A stretch of 64,000 nt of DNA from JAFIEN01 sp051859505 (GCA_051859505.1 JBHYFN010000006.1:54467-118466), one strand, 5' to 3'; shown: positions 27,533-37,462, numbered from the stretch's first letter. Made by a program: numbers and translations. The notes: a model not told the origin generated them from the letters alone.

Positions 27533-27784
27533 TCAACCGGCGGACCGGGCAATCAACACTGTAAGCGCAATGAGCATTGCCGTAAGCGCGGCAAGATCCC
27601 TGCGCCATTTCGCCTCGGCCGGGTCGGACAGCCAGTCTCGAAGCGCGGCCAGGAAGGCGCCGGGGCCGGGAAAGCTCTGCCCCGTCCGGGCCTCGCCCCG
27701 GGCGCGCAGGTGAAACAGGATGCGAAAGGCCGTGACCGCCCAAAGTGCGAAGGTCACGCCCTGCAGGACGAGAAGCGCCGTCAT
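27533..27784 (-). CDS. Small two-TM membrane protein, unknown function
   Basis: This 83-aa protein has two hydrophobic segments (LLVLQGVTFALWAVTAF and LAALTAMLIALTVLIA) around a basic loop. Its ATG overlaps the pbpC TGA (ATGA), so it is translationally coupled to the penicillin-binding protein. I do not recognise a named family. The coupling suggests a role in, or regulation with, the PBP1C/alpha-2-macroglobulin pair. Confidence 0.75.
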   Translation of the reverse strand: MTALLVLQGVTFALWAVTAFRILFHLRARGEARTGQSFPGPGAFLAALRDWLSDPAEAKWRRDLAALTAMLIALTVLIARSAG

Positions 27785-29811
27785 GGCCGCAGTTCGATCC
27801 GCGCGCGGGCGGCGCGGCCGTCGGCGTCGATCACGGTCAGCGACGAGAAACCGGGGCCAAGGTCGGGCAGCGCCACCTCGGGCACATGGCTGGTGGCGAT
27901 GGGCAGGCCGTTGGCCAGCCAGACGAAGGGCGCGCGGCCGTCGCGGACGCGGGCGGTGATCTCCGTCCCTTCGATCACCGCGCCATCGGGCGGAAAGGCG
28001 ATCTGCGGCCCGCCTGCCAGCGCCTCGCCCGCGGGGCGGAAGCGTTGCAGCGGCTGCGGCAGGCGGTCGTTCGATAGAAGCAGCGTCGCGGGGGGCGGCG
28101 GCGGGATCGGGTCCACCCGGGTCTTGAGCCGGTCGAAAGCGGCGAACATCACCGGGGCGGCCAGCTCTCCGCCAAAGATGCCGGGCACGGCGGTGCCGTC
28201 GGCCCGGCCCATCCAGACGCCCACCACATGCGCCCCGTCAAAGCCGATCGCCCAGGCATCGCGGTGCCCGTAGGAGGTGCCGGTCTTGTAGGCGATGCCC
28301 GCCCCCCGCACCCCCGCCGGGCGCGGCGTATCCAGCAGGATATCGGCCAGTTGCCAGGCGGCAACCTCGCCCAGAACGCGGTGCGGCAGGTAGTCGGGCG
28401 AGGGGCCGTCCTGCCAGCGCAGGTCCACCGCCGTGCCGCCATTGCCGATCATCGCGTAAAGCCGTGTGAGGTCTTCCAGCGTCATGCCCACCCCGCCGAG
28501 CGAGACGGCAAGGCCGGGCGCACCGCCCTCGGGCAGGACGGGGGTGGCGCCGGACCTGCGCAGTGCCGCCATCAGCTGCCCCGGCCCCATCGCCTGTGTC
28601 AGGCTGACCACCGGCAGGTTGAGCGACAACTGCAGCGCCTGCCGGATCCGCACCTCGCCCCGGAACATCCCGTCGAAATTCTGCGGCCGGTAGCCGCCGA
28701 AATCCGTGGGCCGGTCGGCGATCAGCGTTTCGGGATGGGCCATGCCAAGATCGAAGGCCAGCCCATAGACCAGCGGCTTCAGCGTCGATCCGGGCGAGCG
28801 CAGCGCCTGCGTCATGTCGACGAAGCCCTGCCGCGCATCGGCCGTGTAGGCCGAGGATCCGACATGGGCCAGCACCTCGCCCGTGCGGTGGTCGGCGATG
28901 ACGATGGCGATCTGCATCTGGTCGCCGTGGCGGGCGACGGCCTCGGTCGCCAGCGCCTCGATCCGGGCCTGCAAAGCCGCGTCGAGCGTCGTGTCATGGA
29001 CCTGGGCCAGCGGATCGGCGGCGCGCAACCTGTCGGCCAGATGCGGAGACAGCAGCGGGAAGGGCGCGCGGGCGGTGGGCACGCGCTCCATCAGCGCGGC
29101 GCGGGCGGTGTCGGGGTCAAGCACGCCGTCGCGCACGGCGCGGGCCAGCACGCGGTCACGCGCGGCCTCGGCGCGTTGGGGGAAACGGTCGGGGCGGCGG
29201 GATTCGGGCGCCTGTGGCAGGGCCACCAGCAGCGCGGCCTGCGCGGGTGTCAGGCGGGTGGGCGGCTTGCCGAACCAGGCAAAGGCCGCGGCGCGCACCC
29301 CTTCGATATTCCCGCCGAAGGGCGCGCGGTTCATGTAGAGCGTCAGGATCTCGTCCTTGGTCAGCTGCCGCTCAAGCGCCAGCGCAAGGCGGATCTGCCG
29401 CAGCTTGCCGTCCAGTTGCCCGGTCGTCCCGTCCTCAAGCAAGCGGGCCACCTGCATCGTGATCGTCGAGCCACCCGAAACGACGCCCCGGTTGCGCACG
29501 GCCTGCAAGACGGCGCGGCCCATGGCGACGGGATCGACGCCCGCGTGATCGTAAAAGCGCTTGTCCTCGTAGCGGATCAGCATGGCGACGTAAGCCGGGT
29601 CCACCGCATCGAGACCCACCGAAAGCCGCCAACGCCCGTCGGCCACGGTATAGGCGCGCAGAAGCGTGCCGTCGCGGTCGCGCACCTCGACCGATTGTTC
29701 GGTCACAAGCGGCGGCAGGACGGTCGCATCGACCCAGGCGTCAAAGCCGTCGCGCGCCAGGGCCCCTGTCCAGAGGACAAGGGCCAGCGTCAGGAAGGGC
29801 CAGGCGCGCAT
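27781..29811 (-). CDS. pbpC: Penicillin-binding protein 1C
   Basis: This 676-aa bifunctional class A PBP has an N-terminal anchor and a GT51 transglycosylase domain (YEDKRFYDHAGVDPVAMGRA). The transpeptidase domain shows SPGSTLKP, SLNLPVV and KTGTSYGHRDAWAIG, and the C-terminus has the Ig-like BiPBP_C domain that marks PBP1C. It starts 10 nt after the alpha-2-macroglobulin gene, matching the conserved pairing in which the macroglobulin protects the periplasm where PBP1C repairs the wall. That functional link is known for E. coli YfhM-PbpC and inferred here. Confidence 0.96.
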   Translation of the reverse strand: MRAWPFLTLALVLWTGALARDGFDAWVDATVLPPLVTEQSVEVRDRDGTLLRAYTVADGRWRLSVGLDAVDPAYVAMLIRYEDKRFYDHAGVDPVAMGRAVLQAVRNRGVVSGGSTITMQVARLLEDGTTGQLDGKLRQIRLALALERQLTKDEILTLYMNRAPFGGNIEGVRAAAFAWFGKPPTRLTPAQAALLVALPQAPESRRPDRFPQRAEAARDRVLARAVRDGVLDPDTARAALMERVPTARAPFPLLSPHLADRLRAADPLAQVHDTTLDAALQARIEALATEAVARHGDQMQIAIVIADHRTGEVLAHVGSSAYTADARQGFVDMTQALRSPGSTLKPLVYGLAFDLGMAHPETLIADRPTDFGGYRPQNFDGMFRGEVRIRQALQLSLNLPVVSLTQAMGPGQLMAALRRSGATPVLPEGGAPGLAVSLGGVGMTLEDLTRLYAMIGNGGTAVDLRWQDGPSPDYLPHRVLGEVAAWQLADILLDTPRPAGVRGAGIAYKTGTSYGHRDAWAIGFDGAHVVGVWMGRADGTAVPGIFGGELAAPVMFAAFDRLKTRVDPIPPPPPATLLLSNDRLPQPLQRFRPAGEALAGGPQIAFPPDGAVIEGTEITARVRDGRAPFVWLANGLPIATSHVPEVALPDLGPGFSSLTVIDADGRAARARIELRP

Positions 29812-29821
29812 CGGGGCCGGG

Positions 29822-32800
29822 TTACTCCGGGATCGTCACCCGGGCGGCATCGGTCCGGGCGCGCAGTTGCGGGCGGTACATGTCCTCGACGCTGGCCGCC
29901 GGATGGTGGAACGTGCCGGGGCTGACCGCGCGGACGATATAGGCAAGGCTGAAGGACTGCTCCCCGCTGTGATCGACGGCGGCAAGGAAGCGATCCTGCC
30001 GGAATTCGGCATGGGTCGGGATCCTCGGGTCGAGCCAGTCCAGCGCGCGGATATCGCCGCCGCGCAAGAAGCTGGGGTTGTCGATCTCGAACCCTGCGGG
30101 CAGCGGATCGTTCACGATCAGCCGGCCGGACTGCATCCCGAGCGGCGTGACGGTCAGCACCGCGACAAGGCGGGTGCCCATCGCAACGCTTCCGATATCG
30201 ACCGGCTCGCCCTCCATCCCGTAATAGACGCGGTCGATGAAGTAACCGTTGCCGGCCGCCGGTTCCGGCTCGGAGGGCACGCCGAACGTGGTCACCGTGA
30301 TCTCGGTCGGCTGGGTGCCGCTATTGGCGATGGCGACGGGGGCGGCGCGGGCCGTATCCTCGCGCAGGCGCACCAGCGGGCCATCGGGGGCGACGCCGTC
30401 GATGGTGATCCCGGTCTGGCCCAGGTCGCGCGCGAGCGCATCGGCGGCCATCAGCGCCCAGACCGCCTCTTGCGTAGAGACTTGCTGGCCCGCGCCGGTT
30501 GCCTGCACGGCCAGCGCATCCACATCCACCGCGCTTGAACCCGCCTCGACCGCCAGTGCCAGAACGGCGGCGGCATCGCGGGCGTGGGTGCCGTAATCGG
30601 CGCGCCAGAGCAGCGTTTCCTCGGGCAGGGCGCGCATCCGGGCCTGCGCCTCGGCGAACATCCGGTCGGCGCGGGTCTGGTCGCCATAGAAGGCCAGCGC
30701 CGCGCCCAGCTGTGCCACCGCGAGCGGCGTGGCGAAGGCCTGGCTGCGTTCGTCGGCATAGTAGCGCAGATCGCCCACGGCCGCCGCCCCTTCGCGGGCC
30801 AGCACCATAAGCGCATAGGCAAGGTCTTCGCCCCGATCCTCGAAATCGGGATAGTAGTTCACCCGGTTGCGCAGGTTATCGAGCGCCATGTCGAAGGCCA
30901 GCTGCGGCACCTCATGCCCCCGCGCGCGGGCGCGGCTGAGGAAATCGGTGACATAGGCATCGAGCCACAGATCCCCCGAATCCGGCCCCCAGAGGCCGAA
31001 GGCACCGTTGGCCGACTGGTTCTGCAAGACCGCCGTGATCGCCTGAGAGATCCTGAGCGGCACCTGATCGCGTTCCTCAAGCCCCAACGCCTCGGCCACA
31101 TCGGCGAAATAGATCAGCGGCATGGCCTGGCTGGCGATCTGTTCGGTGCAGCCATAGGGATAGCGGTCCAGCGCGTTCAGAAGGCCGGGCGCGTCGAACC
31201 GGGCCAGCGGGCCGATCGACAGGGTCGAGGAGCCGGAACCCGCGACAAGGCCTGCAAAGACGTTGTCGTCGAAGGTGAAGGTCTGGCCGGGGGCGAGCGA
31301 CAGGCGCGTGGTCCGCGCGATCTCGGGGTCGTTGATCTGGACGGGCAGCATCAGGTCGCGGGACAGGTCCACCCCGTCGGGGGTGGTAAGGGTCACCGTG
31401 ATCTCGTGGAGGCCGGGATCGACCGCCGAGAAGGGCAGTGACAGAACCTGCCGCTCGCCTTCGCCCAGCACCACGGCGCGGGGGATCAGCTGGCTGGCCA
31501 GCGCCACCCCGCGCGAGGTGACGGCGAGCTGCATCTCGCCCGCCGGGCCGTCGGCATGGACGATTTCCAGAAGGATGCGCGACTGGTCGCCCGGCGTCAG
31601 GAAGCGCGGCAGGCTGGCCGTCACCACCACCGGATCGCGGACGGTGATGTCGGCGGTGGCTTGCCCCACGCCCCGGTCAGACCATGCCACGGCCATCAGC
31701 CGCACCGTGCCGTTGAAGGCGGGCAGGTCGAAGCTGACCTCGGCGCGGCCATCGGGGCCGATGGTGACGGGGCCTTCGAAATAGGCGACCAGTTCCTCGG
31801 TCGGGGGCGGGGCCTGCAGGCCCATCATCCCCATCGCATCGCCGCCCGAGCGGATGCTGCCCAGCTGCCCGGTCATCCCGTCGATCAGCCGGCCATAGAC
31901 GTCGCGCATCTCGACCCCAAGCTTGCGCTGGCCGAAGTAATGGCCCTGCGGATCGGGGCTTTGAAAGCCCGTCAGGTTCAGGATGCCCAGGTCGACGGCG
32001 GCCAGCGTCACATAGGCCGCCTCGCCCGGCAGGGCGCCGCGCACGTCGATGCCGACGGTCAACGTCTCGCGCGGGGCGGCGTCGAGCGGGGTCTCGAGAA
32101 TCACCTCGAGCGCGCGGTCGCCGGGGTCGACGGTCGCATGGGCAAGGCCCAGCGCGCGGGTGGGGTTGCGGGATTCGCCCGTATCCATCGGGCGCAACAG
32201 CGTGGCGGTGACATAGGCGCCCACGCCCCAATCCTCGGTCACGGTCAGGGGGATGAGGTTTTCGCCCTCGGTCAGCTCTACCGTCTCGAGCGCGACCACG
32301 CGGTCGGCCAGCACGGTGATCAGCGCGGTGCCTTCGTGCCGGGGCACGACGCGCAGCGTGGCCGTGTCGCCCACGGCGAAGGCGGGCGCGTCGAGCGACA
32401 CCTCAAGAATGTCGGGCGTGGCGCCGGCATCGGCAGGCACATACCAGCCCGCGTAGAAATCGACCGAAGAGGCGACATAGGCCCCGTCGCTGCGTTCCAC
32501 GACCAGCTCATACCGGCCCCAGTCCACAGGCGCCGCGACGGTGACAGGCCCGCCGTCCAGCCGCGCCGTGCCATCGGCCACGCGGCTGCGGGTGGTGGTC
32601 GCGTCCCAGTTCCATTCGCCCCAGACGTTGTACCACTGGTAGCGCGTGGTCACGCGGTTGAGCGTCCAGGTCACCTCCATCGGCTCGGGGCTCAGGTCCG
32701 GGGCAAGCCCGATCAGGGTGAATTCGGCGGTGCCGCCTTCGGGCACCACCTCGTCGGCAAAGGCGGGGCGAATGCCGATCATCGCCATGTCGGGCAGAAC

Positions 32801-35266
32801 CGGCACGGTCAGGCGGCGCTCGACCGGGCGGCCCGAGCCTTCGGCGATGCGGAAATTCGCGGTCGCGGTCAGGGGTTGGCTCGCGCCGCCCTCGACCTCG
32901 GGCAAGGCCATGATGATGAGGGCACTGCCATCCGCATCGGTGCGCCAGCCGTCGTCCAGCCAGGCGAAGCGGCGCTCGAAGGGCGCGTCATAGCGGCCGA
33001 AGCGGTAGCCGGGGAAGGCGTCAAGGCGGTTTGCGGCCGACAGGATCACCTCGCCCTCGACAGCCAGATCGGCAGCGGGCGGGCCAAAGAGGTAGCGGGC
33101 CGAAAGGGTGAACTCGGCGGGCGCATCCAGCGTCAGCGTCTCGGCGGCGGTGATGTCAAAGTCGATGCGTTCGGGCAGGAAATCCTCGACGAGCACGCTG
33201 GTCGTGGCGAGCGAGGGGGCGTCCACATCGGCACGGACCGCGATGGTCCATGTGCCGCGCGGGGCCGAGCCGGGGATGGGCAGGGCAAAGACATGGCCGC
33301 CCAGCGCATCGCGGGTCGAGGTGATGCGGCTGAACTCCACCCCGTCGGGCCGGGTCAGGATCGCGGTCAGCGGCAGGCCCGGCAGCGCATGGGCGCTGGC
33401 ATCGCGCATCAGCGCCGTCAGGTGGATCACCTCGCCCGCGCGATAGGCGCCGCGGTCGGTGGTCAGGAACACGTCGATGGGCGGCGCGGGCGGGCGCCCC
33501 TCGACCCCGCGGTCGGACAGGTCGAAGGCCGGATCGGTCAGCGAGAGAAACGCCATGTCGCCCGACGCATCCTCGACGGTGACAAGGGCCGCCTGCGCCG
33601 CCCCGGTGCCGCGCGTCAGGCCGGGGTCGAAGCGGACGACGCCCTGATCGTCGGTCGTGGCGGTGCCGAGCACGGCATTGGCGCGCGACAGAAGCGTCAC
33701 CTCGGCCCCGTCGACCGCCCCGGCATCGCCCAGGCTGCGGACGACGACGGTCAGCCCGTCATTGCCGAGGAAGGTCGAAATCCCGAGGTCCGACAGGATG
33801 AACCACTGCGTCGCGGGCGGGAAATCCCAAGGGTCGGCCCCCGGCACGCTGGCCTGCAGGATATAGACCCCGGCGGGCTCGCCCTGCAGCGCCTCGGACA
33901 GGGGAACGCGGGTCAGGACATCGCGGTTCAGATCCTGCCGGACCACCGCCTGACCCGACCAGACGGGCGTTGCGATCTCGCGCTCGAGATAGCCTTGCTG
34001 CCAGTCGTAGACCGTGCCGGCGAACATGCCCTCCTGCATCGTGCGCAGGATGTTGCGGTCGCTGACGCGCGACAGCGTCAGGTCAACCTCGGTCAGGTTC
34101 ACCGTCTCGATCGGGATCGCGGCCTCGCCCATGCGCGGCAGCACATAGGCGCGGTTCGTCATCCGCACGGCGGGGCTGCGGTCGCGGACGTAGAAGGAAA
34201 GCTCGGTCGCGCGGACCAGCACCTCGCCCGCCTCGGACGGCAGCCCGGCGCGCAGGGTCAGGCTGTAGCGCTCGCCATGGGTGACGCCGTCGACGCAAAG
34301 CTGGTTGTCCGACACATCGACGGTGAAGGCCACATCGGGCAGCTGCACGAAGGGCGCGTAATCGACGCCGGTTTGCGCAAGGCGTTCGTTGAAGACGGCG
34401 CACAGGCGCGGGGTGGCGCTGTCGCTGTCGACCTGCGTATCGGCGACGCGGAAGCCGTAAAGGCCGATGGCGCGTTCAAGGGCGGCCTCGGCATCGCGGC
34501 GGGGCTGGATCTCCTGCGCGAGGCGCAGGGTGGGGATCATGTCGTTGCCGCGTCCGGCAAGCTCGAGCGCGAAGGCCAGATCGTAAAGGATCGTGGCACG
34601 CAGCGCCGGGTCCGGTGCGCGCAGATAGGCGGCGACCAGCGCGGGCAGAACGCTGCTTCGTGCCTGGTTCTGTTCCGCCGTATTCTCGCTCGTCGCGGTT
34701 GCCCCGAGGGTCGCGTAGTCCAGCCAGAGATCCGCCCGATCCGTCAGGGCAAGGGTCGCCCCGACAAGCCGGAAGGCCCGCATGTCGTCGCCCATGGCGC
34801 GCGCCTCGTCGGCGAAGCGCAGAAGGACGTCGGGGGCGAATTCGTCCGAGGAATGCCGCCGCCCGATCCCCCGGGCAAGGTTGAAGGCCGAGTCGAAATC
34901 GCTGCGCCGCAGGAAGGACAATTCCGCCTCGCGCACGGGAACCTGCGCCAGAATGGCCGGATCGGTGGCGAAGACGCGCCCCGAGATCGCCCCCTCGAAC
35001 GGCTCGACCCCGCCGACGCCCGACTTGGGGAAGCAGGAATTCGAGCGCTGGTTGAAGGTGAAGGCCGTGCAGCGGGCATCGGCCAGGCAGGCGGCCTCGC
35101 AGGCGGTGAGCGTGGTGTCGAAGATATTGGCCAGATCGGAGCCGTAGAAATCCACATCGCGCGAGATCGCGACATGGCGGTCGGGGACCGCGTCCTGTGC
35201 AAGGGCGAATGGCGCGACCATCACGGCGGCTGCGACTGGAAGAAGAAGCCGGGCAAGAATGCGCAT
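29822..35266 (-). CDS. Bacterial alpha-2-macroglobulin, thioester type
   Basis: This 1814-aa exported protein would trap proteases in the periplasm by conformational change and thioester coupling. It has a signal peptide (MRILARLLLPVAAAVMVAPF), then an early cysteine-rich PAN/Apple-like region (residues about 30-110), MG domains, and the intact thioester motif CTEQ at residues 1373-1376. An alpha-helical complement-like domain follows. Start is the ATG at 35266; the 55 upstream codons lie in the intergenic region and look non-coding. It is directly upstream of pbpC and clearly operonic. Confidence 0.95.
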   Translation of the reverse strand: MRILARLLLPVAAAVMVAPFALAQDAVPDRHVAISRDVDFYGSDLANIFDTTLTACEAACLADARCTAFTFNQRSNSCFPKSGVGGVEPFEGAISGRVFATDPAILAQVPVREAELSFLRRSDFDSAFNLARGIGRRHSSDEFAPDVLLRFADEARAMGDDMRAFRLVGATLALTDRADLWLDYATLGATATSENTAEQNQARSSVLPALVAAYLRAPDPALRATILYDLAFALELAGRGNDMIPTLRLAQEIQPRRDAEAALERAIGLYGFRVADTQVDSDSATPRLCAVFNERLAQTGVDYAPFVQLPDVAFTVDVSDNQLCVDGVTHGERYSLTLRAGLPSEAGEVLVRATELSFYVRDRSPAVRMTNRAYVLPRMGEAAIPIETVNLTEVDLTLSRVSDRNILRTMQEGMFAGTVYDWQQGYLEREIATPVWSGQAVVRQDLNRDVLTRVPLSEALQGEPAGVYILQASVPGADPWDFPPATQWFILSDLGISTFLGNDGLTVVVRSLGDAGAVDGAEVTLLSRANAVLGTATTDDQGVVRFDPGLTRGTGAAQAALVTVEDASGDMAFLSLTDPAFDLSDRGVEGRPPAPPIDVFLTTDRGAYRAGEVIHLTALMRDASAHALPGLPLTAILTRPDGVEFSRITSTRDALGGHVFALPIPGSAPRGTWTIAVRADVDAPSLATTSVLVEDFLPERIDFDITAAETLTLDAPAEFTLSARYLFGPPAADLAVEGEVILSAANRLDAFPGYRFGRYDAPFERRFAWLDDGWRTDADGSALIIMALPEVEGGASQPLTATANFRIAEGSGRPVERRLTVPVLPDMAMIGIRPAFADEVVPEGGTAEFTLIGLAPDLSPEPMEVTWTLNRVTTRYQWYNVWGEWNWDATTTRSRVADGTARLDGGPVTVAAPVDWGRYELVVERSDGAYVASSVDFYAGWYVPADAGATPDILEVSLDAPAFAVGDTATLRVVPRHEGTALITVLADRVVALETVELTEGENLIPLTVTEDWGVGAYVTATLLRPMDTGESRNPTRALGLAHATVDPGDRALEVILETPLDAAPRETLTVGIDVRGALPGEAAYVTLAAVDLGILNLTGFQSPDPQGHYFGQRKLGVEMRDVYGRLIDGMTGQLGSIRSGGDAMGMMGLQAPPPTEELVAYFEGPVTIGPDGRAEVSFDLPAFNGTVRLMAVAWSDRGVGQATADITVRDPVVVTASLPRFLTPGDQSRILLEIVHADGPAGEMQLAVTSRGVALASQLIPRAVVLGEGERQVLSLPFSAVDPGLHEITVTLTTPDGVDLSRDLMLPVQINDPEIARTTRLSLAPGQTFTFDDNVFAGLVAGSGSSTLSIGPLARFDAPGLLNALDRYPYGCTEQIASQAMPLIYFADVAEALGLEERDQVPLRISQAITAVLQNQSANGAFGLWGPDSGDLWLDAYVTDFLSRARARGHEVPQLAFDMALDNLRNRVNYYPDFEDRGEDLAYALMVLAREGAAAVGDLRYYADERSQAFATPLAVAQLGAALAFYGDQTRADRMFAEAQARMRALPEETLLWRADYGTHARDAAAVLALAVEAGSSAVDVDALAVQATGAGQQVSTQEAVWALMAADALARDLGQTGITIDGVAPDGPLVRLREDTARAAPVAIANSGTQPTEITVTTFGVPSEPEPAAGNGYFIDRVYYGMEGEPVDIGSVAMGTRLVAVLTVTPLGMQSGRLIVNDPLPAGFEIDNPSFLRGGDIRALDWLDPRIPTHAEFRQDRFLAAVDHSGEQSFSLAYIVRAVSPGTFHHPAASVEDMYRPQLRARTDAARVTIPE

Positions 35267-35343
35267 GATGAAATACCCCGTTTCAGGACAACATGCCGGA
35301 TCGTCGCATGAAACCGGGCAGAGTCGCAACGGCCCAGGGCCGG

Positions 35344-35363
35344 GGGTCAGGAATTCCCGACCC
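35344..35363 (-). terminator. Near-perfect palindrome after yaaA
   Basis: A 20-bp inverted repeat (arms starting GGGTC and ending GACCC, one mismatch) lies 3 nt after the yaaA stop. It has an inner GGAATTCC core. It is a terminator candidate for yaaA; no T-tract follows. Confidence 0.45.
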
Positions 35364-35366
35364 GGA

Positions 35367-36137
35367 TCAGGCAGGTTCTTCCCGAAGGAACACCATCCGG
35401 TCGCCGTCGCTGTGGTCGGCGTCATAGGCATAGCCGCCGGCGGTGAAGTGCCGCATCCCCTCGGGCGTTTCGATCCGGTTCTCGATCAGGAACCGCGCCA
35501 TGGCGCCGCGCGCCCGCTTGGCATGGAAACTCACGATCCGGGCCTGTCCGGCGCGCAGTTCCATGAACACCGGAGTCACGACGCGAAGCTTCAGCGCCGG
35601 CCGATCGGCGGCGGCGAAATATTCCTGACTGGCGCAGTTGACCAGAACGTCGGTGCCAAGAGCCTCTGCCTGCCGGTTGAGGGCCTTGGCGAGGTCATCG
35701 CCCCAGAAATCGTAGAGCGACTTGCCCCGGCGCGTCTTGAGGCGGCTTCCCATTTCAAGCCGGTAGGGCTGGATCGCATCCAGCGGGCGCAACAGGCCGT
35801 AAAGGCCCGACAGGATCCGAAGATGCTCTTGCGCATGGGCCTGATCCTCGTCGGAAAGCGTCCTGAACTCGAGCCCCCGGTAAGTGTCGCCGTTGAAGGC
35901 AAAGGCGGCGGGGCGGGTCTGTTCCGGCTCGGGATCGGGCTGAAAGCTGCGGAACCGGTCCCGGTTCAGCCGGGCCAGATCGTCCGAGATATCCATCAGG
36001 TCGCGCAGATCCCGAAGGGTCAGGTTCCGCGCCGTCCGGGCCAGGCGGTTCGCCTCGTCCTGCCATTCGGGCAGGGTCATCGGCACATCGACCGGCGCAA
36101 GGTCGAGCGATTTGGCAGGCGAAATCACAGTCAGCAT
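35367..36137 (-). CDS. yaaA: Peroxide stress protein YaaA
   Basis: This 256-aa DUF328/YaaA protein would limit Fenton damage by lowering intracellular iron under peroxide stress. It starts MLTVISPAKSLDLAP and contains FAFNGDTYRGLEF, YGLLRPLDAIQPYRLEMGSRL and VVTPVFMELRAG, the core family blocks, together with the C-terminal SFHAKRARGAMARF. The ATG at 36137 is preferred to a TTG one codon earlier. It is a single gene separated from the macroglobulin start by about 100 nt. Confidence 0.95.
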   Translation of the reverse strand: MLTVISPAKSLDLAPVDVPMTLPEWQDEANRLARTARNLTLRDLRDLMDISDDLARLNRDRFRSFQPDPEPEQTRPAAFAFNGDTYRGLEFRTLSDEDQAHAQEHLRILSGLYGLLRPLDAIQPYRLEMGSRLKTRRGKSLYDFWGDDLAKALNRQAEALGTDVLVNCASQEYFAAADRPALKLRVVTPVFMELRAGQARIVSFHAKRARGAMARFLIENRIETPEGMRHFTAGGYAYDADHSDGDRMVFLREEPA

Positions 36138-36319
36138 CAACGGTCCCCGGGGTATTTGGCCTGCGGGATGTAGGCCGCCTGACCGGGGCGGGCAATGGAC
36201 TTGGAGGGATCGGCCCCCGCCGTTTCGCCCCCTGCCGTTCCGCCTCGGGCCGTGCGGTCGGGGGGCCGTGCGTCCTGGGGGCCGGCACCGGTCGCTTGGC
36301 GAGCGGTGCCAGACGAAGA

Positions 36320-36343
36320 ACCACCCCGCCGAGGCGGGGTGGT
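36320..36343 (-). terminator. Rho-independent terminator of the di-haem peroxidase gene
   Basis: ACCACCCCGC (36320-36329) and GCGGGGTGGT (36334-36343) form a 10-bp stem with a CGAG loop. On the minus strand it is followed by TTCTTCGTCT, a partial T-tract. It lies about 37 nt beyond the peroxidase stop. Confidence 0.75.
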
Positions 36344-36379
36344 GGTGACAGGTCGGCCTACCCTGGATACGGCTTGCCG

Positions 36380-37366
36380 TTACGGCAGGGCAGGGATGGC
36401 CACGTTCGGCATTTCGCCGGTCAGCGTATGCAGGAAGGCGACGATCGCTTCGACCTCATCCTCGCTGAACTCGTGGCCCAGCATCTGATCGGCCATCAGG
36501 TTCACCGCATCCGGCAGATTGTCGATGCTGCCGTTGTTGAAGTAGGGATAGGTCACAGCAACGTTGCGCAGCGTCGGCGTACGGAAACGGTACATGTCGG
36601 ATTCTTCGCCGGTCACGAGGAAGCGGCCCTCGTCCTTCGAGCCGGGAAGCTCGAACCGGTGGAAGTTGCCGTCCGACAGGACCGGGCCGTTGTGGCAGGC
36701 AAGGCAGCCATTGTCGACAAACAGCGTCATCCCTTCCTTGGCCTGATCCGAAATGGCCTGCAGGTCGCCCCGAAGATATCTGTCGAAGGGCGAGTTCGGC
36801 GTGTTCAGCGTCCTTTCGAAAGTCGCAATCGCCAGGGCGACGTTCTCGGAGTTGATCGGATCGTCATCCTCGGGGAAGGCTGCGGCGAAATGCGTCTGGT
36901 AGAGTTCAAACTCCTTCAGGCGCGAGATGGCCTGCTCCAGCGTCATGTTCATTTCGACATCGGCCTGGATCGGACCAAGCGCCTGCCCTTCAAGGTCGGG
37001 CTCACGGCCGTCCCAGAATTGCGAATCGAGGAAGCCGGAGTTCAGCACGGTCGGTGTATTGCGCACACCCACCTGACCTTCGTGCCCGACGGCGCGGTCG
37101 ATCCGGTCGGACCAACCCAGCGCGGGGTTGTGGCAGCTGGCACAGCTGATGACCCCCGAGGCCGAGATCCGCGGCTCGAAGAACAACATGGCGCCAAGGT
37201 CGATCTTCTCCTGCGTCATGGTGTTGTCGGCAGGAATGGGTGGCAGGAAGGGCAGGGGCTCGAATAGCTCGCGGTATTCGTCCAGGCCGTCGGCCATGGC
37301 GGCGCTGGCGCCAAGCGAAAGTGCCGCGGCCGAGACGACGACCCACATTGTTTTCGGATATTTCAT
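36380..37366 (-). CDS. Periplasmic di-haem cytochrome c peroxidase (MauG/CcpA family)
   Basis: This 328-aa exported protein has a signal peptide (ending near SAAMADG) and two haem-c sites, CASCHN and CLACHN. The family segment YRFRTPTLRNVAVTYPYFNNGS follows, containing residues near the high-potential haem. Such enzymes reduce H2O2 in the periplasm with electrons from cytochrome c, although MauG-like maturation roles exist too. Start is the ATG at 37366. A Fnr/FnrL-type box lies 83-96 bp upstream, so low-oxygen control is likely. A strong terminator follows. Confidence 0.92.
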   Translation of the reverse strand: MKYPKTMWVVVSAAALSLGASAAMADGLDEYRELFEPLPFLPPIPADNTMTQEKIDLGAMLFFEPRISASGVISCASCHNPALGWSDRIDRAVGHEGQVGVRNTPTVLNSGFLDSQFWDGREPDLEGQALGPIQADVEMNMTLEQAISRLKEFELYQTHFAAAFPEDDDPINSENVALAIATFERTLNTPNSPFDRYLRGDLQAISDQAKEGMTLFVDNGCLACHNGPVLSDGNFHRFELPGSKDEGRFLVTGEESDMYRFRTPTLRNVAVTYPYFNNGSIDNLPDAVNLMADQMLGHEFSEDEVEAIVAFLHTLTGEMPNVAIPALP

Positions 37367-37448
37367 ATCGGTATCCCGGATAAGGTCCTCTTGCCGCACA
37401 GGAAATGCGCGGCATGGAAAGGATGGACGGACGGCTTCGCAACCCGCC

Positions 37449-37462
37449 TTGATCTGGGTCAA
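37449..37462 (-). promoter_or_regulatory. Predicted Fnr/FnrL binding site
   Basis: TTGATCTGGGTCAA, read on the other strand as TTGACCCAGATCAA, matches the TTGAT-N4-ATCAA Fnr consensus at nine of ten bases. It lies about 83 bp upstream of the peroxidase ATG, consistent with a -41.5-type position. It was identified by motif only. Confidence 0.6.

Noticed and set aside
26797..27784. Other open frames between the ABC ATPase and pbpC
   Set aside because: Only the 83-aa frame coupled to pbpC has membrane-protein character and a plausible start; others are shadows.
31556..35311. Very long open frame antisense to the alpha-2-macroglobulin gene
   Set aside because: The Arg/Gly-rich product with no domain is a GC-rich shadow of the real gene.
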